A DNA stretch of 64,000 nucleotides, from positions 4,185,068-4,249,067 of the forward strand of contig NZ_KZ987724.1 in NCBI RefSeq assembly GCF_003614185.1, read 5' to 3'. The stretch's first letter is position 1; each line of letters starts with the position of its first letter. Shown piece after piece: positions 1 to 8,712 of this stretch. The position numbers and the translations under genes are program-made. The notes beneath the pieces are model-generated. The model made no database searches, was not told the origin of the DNA, and was given only the letters and a program-made list of their open reading frames with translations. The DNA is from Paenibacillus aceti. GTDB lineage: Bacteria; Bacillota; Bacilli; Paenibacillales; Paenibacillaceae.

Positions 1-1484
1 AGCTGAATAGCATTCAATGTCCGTGTCCCGGCATCCAGAATATAAATCGCTTGTTCATTGTAAACAATTGCCGCTTTCCCACTGAAAGCACTGCTGCTGT
101 TTTCCTTGGTGCTAGCGATAATTTTGCTTTGTTCACCTTTCTTGGCTTGCAAAATATAGCTATCAAGTACTTTGTTGTTATCGTCACGGGACACGATGCC
201 ATATATCACTTCATCTTCACGAATGGCATGCACAAAACTGAGGTAGCTTTGATACCCAAACCCTTCATCGCTACCATACGAAAACAGGTCTACAGAAGGC
301 TGCACCTGATGCAAGCGTGTATCCGCAGTTGCGGAAAAATAACCGCCAGAAACGTGAATAGACCCTACAAGCACCTTGTCTGCCTGATAATTGTACGCCA
401 GCAATTGCTGTTTGCGGTTTTCCTTATCATTCAGGGGAAATAAATCATCCGGCTTGTTGTCTCTCGTATCCATCGTGCTGACAGTCCCATTAGCAGACGT
501 AAATTTGCGGATGCTTCTATTCCGGCTGTTTAGAAAATAAATGTTGTCCGCTTTATCAATCACCATACTGTCAATGTAGCTTATCTTGGCCTGCGACACA
601 GGGCCGTCCGTGTTTCCCGATCCAGTACCCCCAACCAGTGTGTCAACGGTAAACTTGTCGGATTGCTCTGGCTTTTCTGGTGTTTGTGGCAATGAAGGAG
701 CCGGGTTGCTTGGCGTTTTATTGTTGTCTGGCAATGTTGGCGTTGGCGTAACTGGTGTTGTCACATCCGTATTATTTCCACCCACATCTTTGTTGTCGTT
801 GCCATACTGATATGCTCTCCAAAGAAGCACAGCGGCCTCGGCACGAGTAACTGTTGCTTGGGGGCGGAAGGTCTCGTCCTGATAGCCAGATACCAAGCCA
901 TTCTCAATAGCGATGGCAACATAGTCCTTGGCCGATTCAGAGATTCCCTCATAATCCTTGAACATAGCTTCCAGTGTACTGTGGTCAGGCAGACGGGTTG
1001 CATCATACCCTTTCAATTTAACCAACGCCACAGTAATGTCTTCTCTGAGTGCAGGCTGATTAGGATTAAAAACATACTGGCCGTTCGCAGTTCGATACCC
1101 TGTCATATAATCTTTGACAGCTTCAACAAATGGGGATGCCCAATTGGTTACAGGAACATCGGCAAAGGATGAGTAATTGACCTTCTTCACTCCAATACCT
1201 GATGCGGCAATCATGATCTTGGCAAATTCAGCCCGTGTAATCGTATTGTTGGGCCGAAATTTACCGTCAGGGTAGCCACTGATGACTTTGCGATTCACCA
1301 TTTCAGCTATGTATTTGTAGGCCCAGTTGGTTTGAGGTAGATCGGTGAAACTTACGGTTTGCTGTGCTGCATCTGCACCCTGCCACTCCTCGCCATAGGA
1401 TGGCAAAGCAGCGAACGCAGTTGTTGCGATACTTGAAAATGAAAATATTAACGCTGCGATGCCAAGAATAAACTTTCTCATCAT
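1..1484 (-). CDS. SLH-domain surface protein, 3' end outside window
   Basis: The frame opens at the ATG at 1484, 9 bases after a strong AGGAGG, and stays open to the window edge (more than 494 residues). The N-terminus is a signal peptide (MMRKFILGIAALIF, cleavage likely after AFA near residue 25). Three S-layer homology repeats follow at about residues 43-215, with the family's ITRAEFAKI and TVTRAEAAVLLWRAY motifs. A Thr/Pro-rich linker and a beta-propeller-like region with NIYFLNSRNRSIRKF-type strands come next. SLH domains bind pyruvylated secondary cell-wall polymer, so the protein should be anchored on the cell surface. The function of the C-terminal part is unknown. Whether it belongs to the rlmH-linked element or to the chromosome cannot be told here. 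Confidence 0.88.
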   Translation of the reverse strand, partial: MMRKFILGIAALIFSFSSIATTAFAALPSYGEEWQGADAAQQTVSFTDLPQTNWAYKYIAEMVNRKVISGYPDGKFRPNNTITRAEFAKIMIAASGIGVKKVNYSSFADVPVTNWASPFVEAVKDYMTGYRTANGQYVFNPNQPALREDITVALVKLKGYDATRLPDHSTLEAMFKDYEGISESAKDYVAIAIENGLVSGYQDETFRPQATVTRAEAAVLLWRAYQYGNDNKDVGGNNTDVTTPVTPTPTLPDNNKTPSNPAPSLPQTPEKPEQSDKFTVDTLVGGTGSGNTDGPVSQAKISYIDSMVIDKADNIYFLNSRNRSIRKFTSANGTVSTMDTRDNKPDDLFPLNDKENRKQQLLAYNYQADKVLVGSIHVSGGYFSATADTRLHQVQPSVDLFSYGSDEGFGYQSYLSFVHAIREDEVIYGIVSRDDNNKVLDSYILQAKKGEQSKIIASTKENSSSAFSGKAAIVYNEQAIYILDAGTRTLNAIQ

Positions 1485-1655
1485 GCTTTGTATCCTCCTG
1501 TACATTTGTTTAGTGCATCTATCATTCATAGATGTCATTAGGCATATTTTACTATATCGATCAAAAAAGGTCACTTATAAATGTACTTAATATGAACTTT
1601 GATGGTGTTATGCTGATCTTTCAACTCCTCTACGCTTTACATTAGAGGTGATATC

Positions 1656-2021
1656 ATGTCGGAGTTTGTAAAGCTGGTAGGTGAGAATATCAGACTTGTA
1701 CGTAAAGCACAGGGAATAACTCAGGAGAAGCTTTCAGAGATGTCCGGATTAAGCGAAAAATACTTATCAGATACAGAGCGAGGAGTACGCAATATCTCGT
1801 TGGAGTCTTTAGAAAAAATAATGCAAGCATTGAAGATCAAGCCTTATGAGCTGTTTCTATTTGCAGGTGCGGAAGAAGCCATTACGGACAAGCAAAAACT
1901 GATTGAGATGTTCCAGCCTTTACTCGCTGACCGCAATGTCAATGAAATTCAGTTTCTGCTTAGAATCGCTCAGGATTTTGTTAGTACGTTTGAGAAATCG
2001 AACAACCATTATACAGACTAA
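1656..2021 (+). CDS. XRE-family HTH regulator (121 aa)
   Basis: A Cro/CI-type helix-turn-helix fills residues 5-65 (VGENIRLVRKAQGITQEKL, then SGLSEKYLSDTERG), followed by a short helical tail that may dimerise. The start ATG at 1656 follows TTAGAGGTGAT. It is divergent from the SLH gene, with 171 bases between them, so it could control either that gene or the small genes downstream. Its target is not shown by the sequence. Confidence 0.85.
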   Translation: MSEFVKLVGENIRLVRKAQGITQEKLSEMSGLSEKYLSDTERGVRNISLESLEKIMQALKIKPYELFLFAGAEEAITDKQKLIEMFQPLLADRNVNEIQFLLRIAQDFVSTFEKSNNHYTD

Positions 2022-2114
2022 AAATACACATATTTTCCCGAGGCACCACGTCTAATATAACAAAGGGGGTCGTCTTCCGTTTCATGCCCCACCCCTATTT
2101 CCAAGGGCTGCTTT

Positions 2115-2147
2115 CTGCTGTTGATACAGCGGATTGCAGTCTTTTTT
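2115..2147 (+). terminator. probable Rho-independent terminator after the XRE gene
   Basis: A hairpin (CTGCTGT, TGAT loop, ACAGCGGATTGCAG) is followed by TCTTTTTT on the plus strand. It lies about 95 bases after the XRE stop codon. A second hairpin, AGCCTGCTCGC/GAGCGGGCT, lies at about 2183-2213 without a clear T tract. Confidence 0.55.
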
Positions 2148-2280
2148 GTTTCTGCGACAAATCAGTAAAATTCAATTCACATAGCCTGCTCGCTTGATGA
2201 GCGGGCTATTTGTCGTTGCTTGACAGAGATCAATTTACTGGCTGTGAGATGACGCCGCACAAGAAAGGAGATGAATGCAG

Positions 2281-2499
2281 ATGTCTGTTAAGAAAGGTTT
2301 GCCTGCGGAGATGGAGGAGCTGTTGAAGCAACTTGTCATGAATGGGGGCATCCGCATGGCCGGGATAGTGCTGTTTGCCTATTGCCGCAGGATGTACCAA
2401 GTGGATGAAGAGACAGCTGCTCGCTGGATGGTTGCCTACTTCGAGCGTGAATTCCCTCGGCAGTTGCAACGATATCGTAATCACATCGCCAAGTCTTAA
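2281..2499 (+). CDS. small hypothetical protein (72 aa)
   Basis: This basic, helical 72-residue protein starts MSVKKGLPAEMEELL. An AAAGGAG at 2264-2270 precedes the ATG at 2281 by 10 bases; the in-frame ATG at 2275 is only 4 bases away, so 2281 is preferred. I do not recognise a family. It begins a plus-strand run of four closely spaced genes ending in the RadC-like gene, which suggests one transcript. Confidence 0.6.
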   Translation: MSVKKGLPAEMEELLKQLVMNGGIRMAGIVLFAYCRRMYQVDEETAARWMVAYFEREFPRQLQRYRNHIAKS

Positions 2500-2530
2500 T
2501 CCAACTATATTCAGAGAGGAAGATCGGACA

Positions 2531-2716
2531 ATGAATTATCAATCCTTCAAATGCAACAGCTCCAAGGAATATTTAGGATTTTGTGACCAGAAAGGTTTTA
2601 TCTACAGCGTGCAACTGGACACTAACAACTATGCAATCGTCGCTCTGTACAACGGAGAGGTCACAACATTGATTCACTACACTGTTCAATCGTCTGCAGT
2701 GCAGAAGAAGGCATAA
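2531..2716 (+). CDS. small hypothetical protein (61 aa)
   Basis: The start MNYQSFKCNSSKEYLGF is preceded by AGAGAGGAAG about 10 bases upstream. The alternating hydrophobic pattern in the middle (FIYSVQLDTNNYAIVALY) suggests a small beta-rich KTSC-like fold, but no family can be named. It lies 31 bases after the previous small gene in the same probable transcript. Confidence 0.6.
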   Translation: MNYQSFKCNSSKEYLGFCDQKGFIYSVQLDTNNYAIVALYNGEVTTLIHYTVQSSAVQKKA

Positions 2717-2837
2717 GTCAGATTGTGCAAATTTCCGTAGTTTCGATCCCAAGCAATATCATAGAGACTCAGATGGGGCCGTATCGTCAAATGACGAGAA
2801 AAGGCTATTTTATTGCCTTGAAGGGAGGTGAAGGGCT

Positions 2838-3017
2838 ATGAAAACCGTTGAATATCTGGAAGCACAGAGAGATCGTTTGAAGACCATGATACAGAGGATG
2901 AACACAAATGCCGGATTTGACTCGGAAGATGGGAGAAAGTACACTCAGGTTCTTGTGAAGCTGGCTCTGACTCATATGCAGATTGAAGAAATAAAAAAAG
3001 AAGCCGCCCGCAAATGA
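2838..3017 (+). CDS. small helical hypothetical protein (59 aa)
   Basis: A strong GGGAGGTGAAGGGCT precedes the ATG. The product starts MKTVEYLEAQRDRLKTMIQR and is almost entirely charged amphipathic helix (coiled-coil-like), ending EIKKEAARK. It is too short for many ORF cut-offs. No function can be assigned. Confidence 0.55.
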   Translation: MKTVEYLEAQRDRLKTMIQRMNTNAGFDSEDGRKYTQVLVKLALTHMQIEEIKKEAARK

Positions 3018-3129
3018 GGCGACTCAACAAAAAAATAATCTTATATTCATCATACTGAACATCATCATATCACGCAATAGGAGGAGTCTAATCGGGCTTC
3101 TCCTTTTTGCATTTCAGGAGGAAATAGCC

Positions 3130-3747
3130 GTGAACTATTCATACGAAATGTCATCCATCAAACCTCTTTTGATCAACGCTTTCGCTGAGAAAGAAGGCTC
3201 CTATATAGTACATGAGATCATTACCCGGTTTCCAACGATGCGAGAGCTAATAAATGTTTCCGAGCAAGAGTTGCTTTCTATCAAAGGCGTCGGCAAGGTT
3301 AAAGCTCGACAGATCGTCGCCGCGTTGCAGTTGGCACAACGTTTAAGCAGGCCTGCTTGCAGTCAGCCGCGAATCATCCGCAAACCGCAGGATGCCGCCG
3401 ATTTATTAATGCAGGAGATGCGTTATCTTCAGCAAGAGCATTTTGTTACGCTGTTCCTGAATACGAAAAACCACGTTATCGGACAACCCGAGACGCTCTC
3501 CATCGGCTCTTTAAACGCGGCAATTGTTCACCCTGCTATTGTGTTTCGTGCTGCTGTAAAACGATCGTCTGCATCCATCGTGGTCTGCCATAACCATCCC
3601 AGCGGCGATCCGACTCCATCCGCAGAGGACATCCAACTAACGAAACGATTATCCGAGGCTGGCGACGTTATAGGTGTAGACGTACTTGATCATATCATCA
3701 TAGGCGACGGCATCTTTGTCAGCTTGAAAGAACGTGGATTAATGTAG
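3130..3747 (+). CDS. RadC/JAB-family protein (205 aa)
   Basis: The start is GTG at 3130 after CAGGAGGAAATAGCC. Residues 45-75 form a helix-hairpin-helix (LLSIKGVGKVKARQIVAAL), and residues about 85-205 form the RadC/JAB domain with the metal-binding JAMM signature HNHPSGDPTPS followed by Asp. RadC-like proteins are common on plasmids, genomic islands and phages; the old DNA-repair role is not well supported, and the fold is a metallo-isopeptidase-like one. At 205 residues it is close to the usual length (about 220). It is the last gene of the small plus-strand run and faces the Rep-like gene across the hairpin cluster. Confidence 0.85.
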   Translation: MNYSYEMSSIKPLLINAFAEKEGSYIVHEIITRFPTMRELINVSEQELLSIKGVGKVKARQIVAALQLAQRLSRPACSQPRIIRKPQDAADLLMQEMRYLQQEHFVTLFLNTKNHVIGQPETLSIGSLNAAIVHPAIVFRAAVKRSSASIVVCHNHPSGDPTPSAEDIQLTKRLSEAGDVIGVDVLDHIIIGDGIFVSLKERGLM

Positions 3748-3781
3748 CTTGTGTTTATTGTGTAGTATCAATAAAGGGAAA

Positions 3782-3990
3782 GGCCGCTCGCTGACGTCGC
3801 GGCCCACCCTACGGCGATACAAATAAACCACCCCTCCGCCCCTGAGGGGAACGCAAGGACTACTGCCCTTGCATCCCATCACTCGCCGTGCGGCGTTCCT
3901 TGGCTAACGCCAAGGAGTCAGAGCAGTGTCGGAGGTGAAAGACGCCTATCAAGCCTGTAATGAACTCGCTATCGCTCGGGCTTGACAGGC
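3782..3990. repeat. cluster of GC-rich inverted repeats between RadC-like and Rep-like genes
   Basis: Several perfect hairpins sit close together: GGCCGC/GCGGCC (3782-3804), CCCC-TGA-GGGG (3839-3849), GCAAGG/CCTTGC (3853-3872), CGCC/GGCG (3884-3895), TCCTTGGC-TAAC-GCCAAGGA (3897-3916), and two overlapping stems CAAGCC/GGCTTG and GCCTGT/ACAGGC (3950-3990) that exclude each other. No open frame is convincing. The density suggests a replication or transfer origin, or a structured RNA; which one is not shown. Confidence 0.6.
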
Positions 3991-3997
3991 TCCTGTC

Positions 3998-5071
3998 CTA
4001 GTACAGAGGTATAACATGCTCTGAGAAATGGTTGCTTCTAGTCGGACTGTATACCTTGTTAAAACCAATCAAAGAGGTGGTTATTGGCTTGTACTCTGAA
4101 CATATCGGATTCACTTTCATATCAGTTCTATAACTTATATCCTGATTATTCCAACTCTTTTCGACAGCATCAAGGTTCGTTTTCATTAACCTTAGGATCG
4201 GCGATGTAGATAGCCAAATATCCAAATCAGTTCTGAAAGCTTCAAACAGGTTCATCTTGGGATTCTTGAAAGCCTCATGGTTCCTTAACTTTCTTTTTTC
4301 CTGTGCATTTAAAGACATATATGCTGCCTGAAAGGTGCCATATTTCTTTATTCTGCGGATAATTTTATCCCGGCCACTAAATCTCCCGGTATCAACTACC
4401 AGCATATTCTTTAATGCGTCAGATCGATCATCGAACAGAAATTGGAATACCGTTAGTCTTGCGTTCTTGTCTCTTATCTTTCTCGTTTTCTCAACCCGAG
4501 TCCATGTGATATCAGAAATCCCCTGTTCTTCAGCCTTATCATAATTCTTTACCTGTTGACCTTTGCTCTTGCCATATAAAAAGGTCTGATCTAGCATCAT
4601 GTAGTTTGTCGGCGGCTTTTTTTGATATCCTACGAAAAGGCACTTCGATAGTTCTTCTGATGTTACCGTATGGAGATAATCAACCTTGTCGTCGCTTTTT
4701 ACTACGTATGCAAAATGATGACTGCCTATTACGAAGTCAATTATTTTAAGCACTGCGGCAGGAGTGAGCCTGTGTTTCCATGGATTCAGCATGATTGAGG
4801 TCGTCGCCGCCTTAGGGTTCATCTGCTTCCACTGCACACTGAAAAGCTCATATACCAACCTATATCTATAGTGCGTTTCGTCGTCTTCAGTTTGATACAT
4901 TGCAGGCTTTATGATAGCGAGAAACTCCTGCGACGGTAGCTCTTCAGAACAAATTATCAACTTATCATAAGGACATGAAAAGCTATCATCAGTATCATCA
5001 GTTATGATATCCTTTAAAGCTTGGACTGTGTTCAATAGCTCTGATATTTTTCGCTTATTATACAAATACAT
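3998..5071 (-). CDS. candidate plasmid/phage-type replication initiator (Rep-like, 357 aa)
   Basis: The protein is soluble with no membrane segment. Around residues 165-200 it has LYGKSKGQQVKNYDKAEEQ followed by TWTRVEKTRK. This pattern (Y-x-K/S-K-x4-K-x-Y-D-K-x2-E, then W-x-R-x-E) recalls Rep_trans-type initiators of Gram-positive plasmids and conjugative elements. The assignment rests only on this motif and on context (next to a hairpin cluster and a recombinase). An unrelated hypothetical protein is possible. It is convergent with the RadC-like gene. Confidence 0.45.
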   Translation of the reverse strand: MYLYNKRKISELLNTVQALKDIITDDTDDSFSCPYDKLIICSEELPSQEFLAIIKPAMYQTEDDETHYRYRLVYELFSVQWKQMNPKAATTSIMLNPWKHRLTPAAVLKIIDFVIGSHHFAYVVKSDDKVDYLHTVTSEELSKCLFVGYQKKPPTNYMMLDQTFLYGKSKGQQVKNYDKAEEQGISDITWTRVEKTRKIRDKNARLTVFQFLFDDRSDALKNMLVVDTGRFSGRDKIIRRIKKYGTFQAAYMSLNAQEKRKLRNHEAFKNPKMNLFEAFRTDLDIWLSTSPILRLMKTNLDAVEKSWNNQDISYRTDMKVNPICSEYKPITTSLIGFNKVYSPTRSNHFSEHVIPLY

Positions 5072-5159
5072 GAGAATTCACTCCAAATATCAAGAGGCCT
5101 CAAATCCAGACGTAGCAAGGGATTGAGGTCTCTTGCTTGTCATTCTTGTACACCCGTTG

Positions 5160-5321
5160 TTAGAGCCGATAAACCTGTTCTTTAATCTCAGCTTCCACAA
5201 GCAAAGCCAGCTTTCTTAGGAATTGCTCCTCAGCCCTGTGCTGACCCTCTTGCAATTCAACAATGCTTTTGTCTAACTCATCAGGAAGCTCAGCACCACA
5301 AACATGGTCCTTCATATTCAT
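5160..5321 (-). CDS. small helical protein (53 aa)
   Basis: The frame MNMKDHVCGAELPDELDK to LLVEAEIKEQVYRL* is in the same direction as the Rep-like gene, 88 bases upstream of it. The ribosome-binding site is weak (GGTGGTG). It is an acidic amphipathic helix protein that may be co-transcribed with the Rep-like gene from the divergent promoter region at 5322-5423. No family recognised. Confidence 0.45.
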   Translation of the reverse strand: MNMKDHVCGAELPDELDKSIVELQEGQHRAEEQFLRKLALLVEAEIKEQVYRL

Positions 5322-5423
5322 TTAAACACCACCATTTATATTTGTCTAAGTAAATATATTTGCTTATTATCATATCAACACATATAATTGGTGTAAAGAA
5401 AAATTAGAAAGGGGATGCCGACC

Positions 5424-6131
5424 ATGGCCTCCAGACCGATAACTACATTTGAATTTCTAAAGCTTAAGGAAAGCACTCTTGGTGAGCGTATCCGCTTTTT
5501 CCGTGAAGAAGTCGGCAAACTCAATGCAAAAAGCGATTATACAACGAAAGCGATCAGTGAGAGGTTGGGAGTGACACCGCAATCTATTACCGCCGTTGAA
5601 CGCGGAGATTCAAAAAATCCTTCATATCAGCTTGTTTATGGATTAACCAAGGAATTAAACATTTCGCTGGATGTTCTGAATGATGATTTTTATAGGGGTG
5701 AAATAAAGACATTCACAATTGGCTGTTCAGAATTAAAACCTGCTTCTCAACAATCTTCATCTGCTGAACGCCAATCCGATTTGCCATCGGACTTTCATTT
5801 CGGATGCTACATTTATCAGCTCTTTCCGAACGGCAGAATGCGGTTTATTTACAATAAGGATACTGTCAACACAGTAGATCACAAGACCTTTATTGACTGC
5901 CTGGCCCGTTTTATTGCCGAAGTCGAAATGCACAGTCGTTCAGGAGATTTATTTGATGATGCTATTGCAGACCATCCTTCACCACTGCATCATGCTATTG
6001 AATTATTTAAGGCCTCTATTGAACATCCAAATGTATTCCCTCTGTTCCCAATAAAGGACTGGAATCAACTTTACAACGATTTTCTGAGCAAATATGAGCA
6101 ACAGGAGGACAAGCAGGATGAGCAAGCTTAA
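5424..6131 (+). CDS. XRE-family regulator with C-terminal extension (235 aa)
   Basis: The ATG at 5424 is 11 bases after AAAGGGG; the ATG at 5415 lies against that site, so 5424 is chosen. An HTH occupies residues 18-75 (LGERIRFFREEVGKL, AISERLGVTPQSITAVERGD). A C-terminal domain of about 130 residues of unknown function has FHFGCYIYQLFPNGRMRF. The last 14 bases overlap the start of the serine recombinase gene, so the two are probably translated together and this regulator may set recombinase expression. Confidence 0.8.
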   Translation: MASRPITTFEFLKLKESTLGERIRFFREEVGKLNAKSDYTTKAISERLGVTPQSITAVERGDSKNPSYQLVYGLTKELNISLDVLNDDFYRGEIKTFTIGCSELKPASQQSSSAERQSDLPSDFHFGCYIYQLFPNGRMRFIYNKDTVNTVDHKTFIDCLARFIAEVEMHSRSGDLFDDAIADHPSPLHHAIELFKASIEHPNVFPLFPIKDWNQLYNDFLSKYEQQEDKQDEQA

Positions 6132-8241
6132 AGCGGTCATATACGCACGTGTGAGTACAGAAGAGCAAGCCAAGGAGGGCTTTAGTATCGCCGCACAGAT
6201 CGCAGAACTGGAGAAATATGCAGGGCTGAACAATCTTGAGATTGTGGAGCGATATATTGACGAGGGAGCCAGCGGTAAAAGTATCAAAGGAAGATCGCAA
6301 CTCATTAAACTGCTGAAGGATGCCGAGCAGCAAAAATTCCAGATCGTTATGCTGTATAAGCTTGACAGACTTGCCCGCAAGTTGCGTGATCAATTGGAAA
6401 TCAGTGATACGCTGGTCAATTCCAATATCAAACTGGTCAGCTTGAAGGAGAACTTCGATACATCAACACCTACTGGCATGATGACCTTTCAGATGTTTGG
6501 CATGATTGCAGAATTGGAACGAAGCAATATCATCGAGCGAGGAAAGCTTGGACAACAACAGCGGGCACGCGAAGGAAAATACAATGGCGGCGTTGTTCTC
6601 GGCTATAACAACATCAACAAGGAGCTTGTGGTGAATGAATCCGAAGCAATCATCGTCAAGAAGATATTTGAATACGCCGACCAAGGTTTGGGGCTGAAGG
6701 CAATCACGCGACGGCTCAATGAAGCCGGATACCGTTCCAAGCAGGGCAAGCCCTTCTCTACCAACGGCATCAAAACGATCCTGAGCAATCCGATCTACAT
6801 CGGCAAGATTCGCTACAATCAGGTTGAGAACTGGTCTGAAAAAAGACGCAAAGGAAAGAACGCCGACTTCATTCTGACAGACGGCATCCATGAGCCAATC
6901 ATTGCGAAGGAGCTATGGGATAGAGTCCACTCGGCGATTCAGAAACGCTCCTACAAGCCTTCACGCTCGTATACGCCGTACATTCTTAGCGGAATATTGA
7001 AATGTCCCGCTTGCGGCCACGGCATGGTTCCTGCACGTTCCAAGGGAGGCAGTGGAGAGCAATATCGTTATTACGTCTGCGGGCAGTTTCATAATAAAGG
7101 GGCGAGTGTATGCCGCTCCAACATGATCAAGGCTGAATACGCCGAGCAGCAAGTGATGGATGAGTTGCATCGTATCGTAGCAAAGCCATACATTTTGAGA
7201 AAGCTTGTTGACCACATAAATCAGCAACGATCAAATGCAGAGTTGCCCCTGCTAGATGAAAAGAAGGTGGTTGAGCAGCAAATTGCCAAGATACAAAGAA
7301 AGCTTAAAAGTTTGAAAGAAAGCATTATGAACGACCCTGACTTGGCTGATATCTTCAAGCCCGATCTGCTGGCGACTCAATCCGAGCTGCATTCACTTCA
7401 AAAACGCTTAGATGAAATTGTAGTCAGTGAAGCACAGTACGATAACAAATCTGTCGATTATGACTCTCTGCATAACTTGCTCACCAAGGTACAGGATGCT
7501 TTAAATCACGCCGACAAGGATGAGCAGAAAGCCTTGCTTCGACTCCTCATCCAGAGCATTCTTATATCCAAGGACAAGCCTTCCAGAAGGGAAAGCCGCC
7601 GCATAGAGCGAATCATCCTGCACTTCGACTTTGCTATCGAATCGCTTCATAGCGACACGGCAGAGCTTGTAAGACGCATGGCGAATTACTCCAAATCCAT
7701 TGCTCCTATTCATCCATCTGCTTTGGATTGTATAAACAATTTAACAGAAATCAGCTACGGGGACTTGATGGAGTCCCTTTCTATTTTACCCTTAAAGGCG
7801 ATACGGTTCCCCCCGATTGATCTTCACCGCGCGATAAATCTGCTCGGTGAGCACCAGCCGCATCAGCTGGTGCGGCAGCGTCATGCGCCCGAAGCTGAGC
7901 TTCTGCTGGGCGCGGCGCAGCACTGGATCGGAGAGCCCATGGCTCCCTCCGATCACGAACGCGACATGGCTCGACCCGTAGGTGCCGAGCCGGTCGAGTT
8001 CGGCGGCCAGCTCCTCCGAGCTCCAGAGCTGGCCGCCGATGGCGAGCGCGATCACATGCGCGCTCTCCTTCACATGCGCGAGGATGCGTTCGCCCTCGCG
8101 CTCCTTTACGATCGACACCTCAGCTTCGCTCAAGGTGTCCGGCGCCTTCTCGTCCGCTACTTCAATCATCTGAAATTTGATGTAAGGGTTCAGGCGCTTG
8201 GCGTATTCCTGGATGCCCTGCACCAAATATTTTTCTTTTAA
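6118..8241 (+). CDS. large serine recombinase, C-terminus running antisense into rlmH
   Basis: The start ATG at 6118 follows AGGAGGACAAGC. The resolvase domain (residues 1-150) has the nucleophile Ser13 in YARVSTEEQ; a Recombinase domain follows (about 155-270), then a zinc ribbon (CPACG near 296 and CGQF...SVC near 320-332), then a coiled coil (about 365-440). This is the layout of phage-type integrases such as phiC31 or TP901-1, and of CcrA/B, which recombine attP with attB. Codons after about residue 558 are the complementary strand of rlmH, so roughly the last 150 residues probably do not belong to the enzyme as encoded in its free form. Family members of this kind are usually about 500-560 residues long. 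Confidence 0.9.
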   Translation: MSKLKAVIYARVSTEEQAKEGFSIAAQIAELEKYAGLNNLEIVERYIDEGASGKSIKGRSQLIKLLKDAEQQKFQIVMLYKLDRLARKLRDQLEISDTLVNSNIKLVSLKENFDTSTPTGMMTFQMFGMIAELERSNIIERGKLGQQQRAREGKYNGGVVLGYNNINKELVVNESEAIIVKKIFEYADQGLGLKAITRRLNEAGYRSKQGKPFSTNGIKTILSNPIYIGKIRYNQVENWSEKRRKGKNADFILTDGIHEPIIAKELWDRVHSAIQKRSYKPSRSYTPYILSGILKCPACGHGMVPARSKGGSGEQYRYYVCGQFHNKGASVCRSNMIKAEYAEQQVMDELHRIVAKPYILRKLVDHINQQRSNAELPLLDEKKVVEQQIAKIQRKLKSLKESIMNDPDLADIFKPDLLATQSELHSLQKRLDEIVVSEAQYDNKSVDYDSLHNLLTKVQDALNHADKDEQKALLRLLIQSILISKDKPSRRESRRIERIILHFDFAIESLHSDTAELVRRMANYSKSIAPIHPSALDCINNLTEISYGDLMESLSILPLKAIRFPPIDLHRAINLLGEHQPHQLVRQRHAPEAELLLGAAQHWIGEPMAPSDHERDMARPVGAEPVEFGGQLLRAPELAADGERDHMRALLHMREDAFALALLYDRHLSFAQGVRRLLVRYFNHLKFDVRVQALGVFLDALHQIFFF
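7780..7812. other. probable attachment site at the rlmH 3' end
   Basis: The serine recombinase frame meets the end of rlmH here. RlmH proteins normally end in ...GE(A/P)YHK, as in S. aureus where this is the SCC attachment site; here the protein ends GEPYRL. This fits replacement of the last codons by element DNA with crossover near the Tyr codon. No second copy of GATACGGTTCCCC was found in 1-7790 by eye, so the other end is not located. Confidence 0.6.
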
Positions 8242-8271
8242 TTTGCCAACGGCAATAATCTGAATCAACAT
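7792..8271 (-). CDS. rlmH: 23S rRNA pseudouridine-1915 N3-methyltransferase RlmH
   Basis: This SPOUT-class methyltransferase of 159 residues starts [16 protein letters not shown], with the AdoMet knot motif [18 protein letters not shown] and the C-terminal [17 protein letters not shown]. It methylates pseudouridine 1915 of 23S rRNA helix 69 in assembled 70S ribosomes. Length is normal. The last two residues (RL instead of the usual HK) are atypical and probably come from element integration. In related genomes rlmH normally follows a CxxH/CxxC protein gene and htrA; here those lie at 20.4 kb, with 12 kb of variable genes between. Confidence 0.97.
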   Translation of the reverse strand: MLIQIIAVGKLKEKYLVQGIQEYAKRLNPYIKFQMIEVADEKAPDTLSEAEVSIVKEREGERILAHVKESAHVIALAIGGQLWSSEELAAELDRLGTYGSSHVAFVIGGSHGLSDPVLRRAQQKLSFGRMTLPHQLMRLVLTEQIYRAVKINRGEPYRL

Positions 8272-8315
8272 ATAAATCCTCCGTCTCGACGATTAATCCT
8301 CATCATTCTTACTTT

Positions 8316-8502
8316 TCTAACGAAACGTCATATCGCTATTTACTCCAAAAAGAGCCACCAAAACTTCTAACGAAACAGGGTATCGTTATTACGCTCAAAA
8401 AGTAGATTATAGCCGCATTTCTGCCCAAATAACGATCGACAGTTTCGTTAGATTTAATTTGCCACGATTTTTGCCTCAATAACGATATGGAGTTTCGTTA
8501 GA
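8316..8502. repeat. dispersed intergenic repeat, cluster 1 (four units)
   Basis: Two direct units (TCTAACGAAAC-GTC-ATATCGCTATT at 8316 and TCTAACGAAAC-AGGG-TATCGTTATT at about 8365) are followed by two inverted units (AATAACGATCGACAGTTTCGTTAGA at about 8430 and AATAACGATATGGAGTTTCGTTAGA ending at 8502), spaced about 50 bases apart. The same unit recurs at 31.0 and 48.2 kb. Opposed units could pair in RNA. The rest of 8272-8712 holds no gene that I can support. Confidence 0.8.
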
Positions 8503-8712
8503 ACAATTACCCGCTCCATTTTATCAAAAATCCCCATCGAAGTATTCCAATCACGCAAATAAAACCTGCAATAAGCTCGTATCTCCTGCATATCCATATA
8601 TCAGCATGACCGAGTAAGGTTGCGGCCCGCAGACCCATTGCTTAATTCTGGACTTACAGCTGAACATGGCATCGAACCGCCAGACTATCCCTTAATACGG
8701 AGGTGTTTTAAA

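Noticed and set aside
1-7790. Left attachment site of the rlmH-linked element
   Set aside because: No second copy of the rlmH 3'-end sequence could be found by eye; it may lie left of the window or be too short to see.
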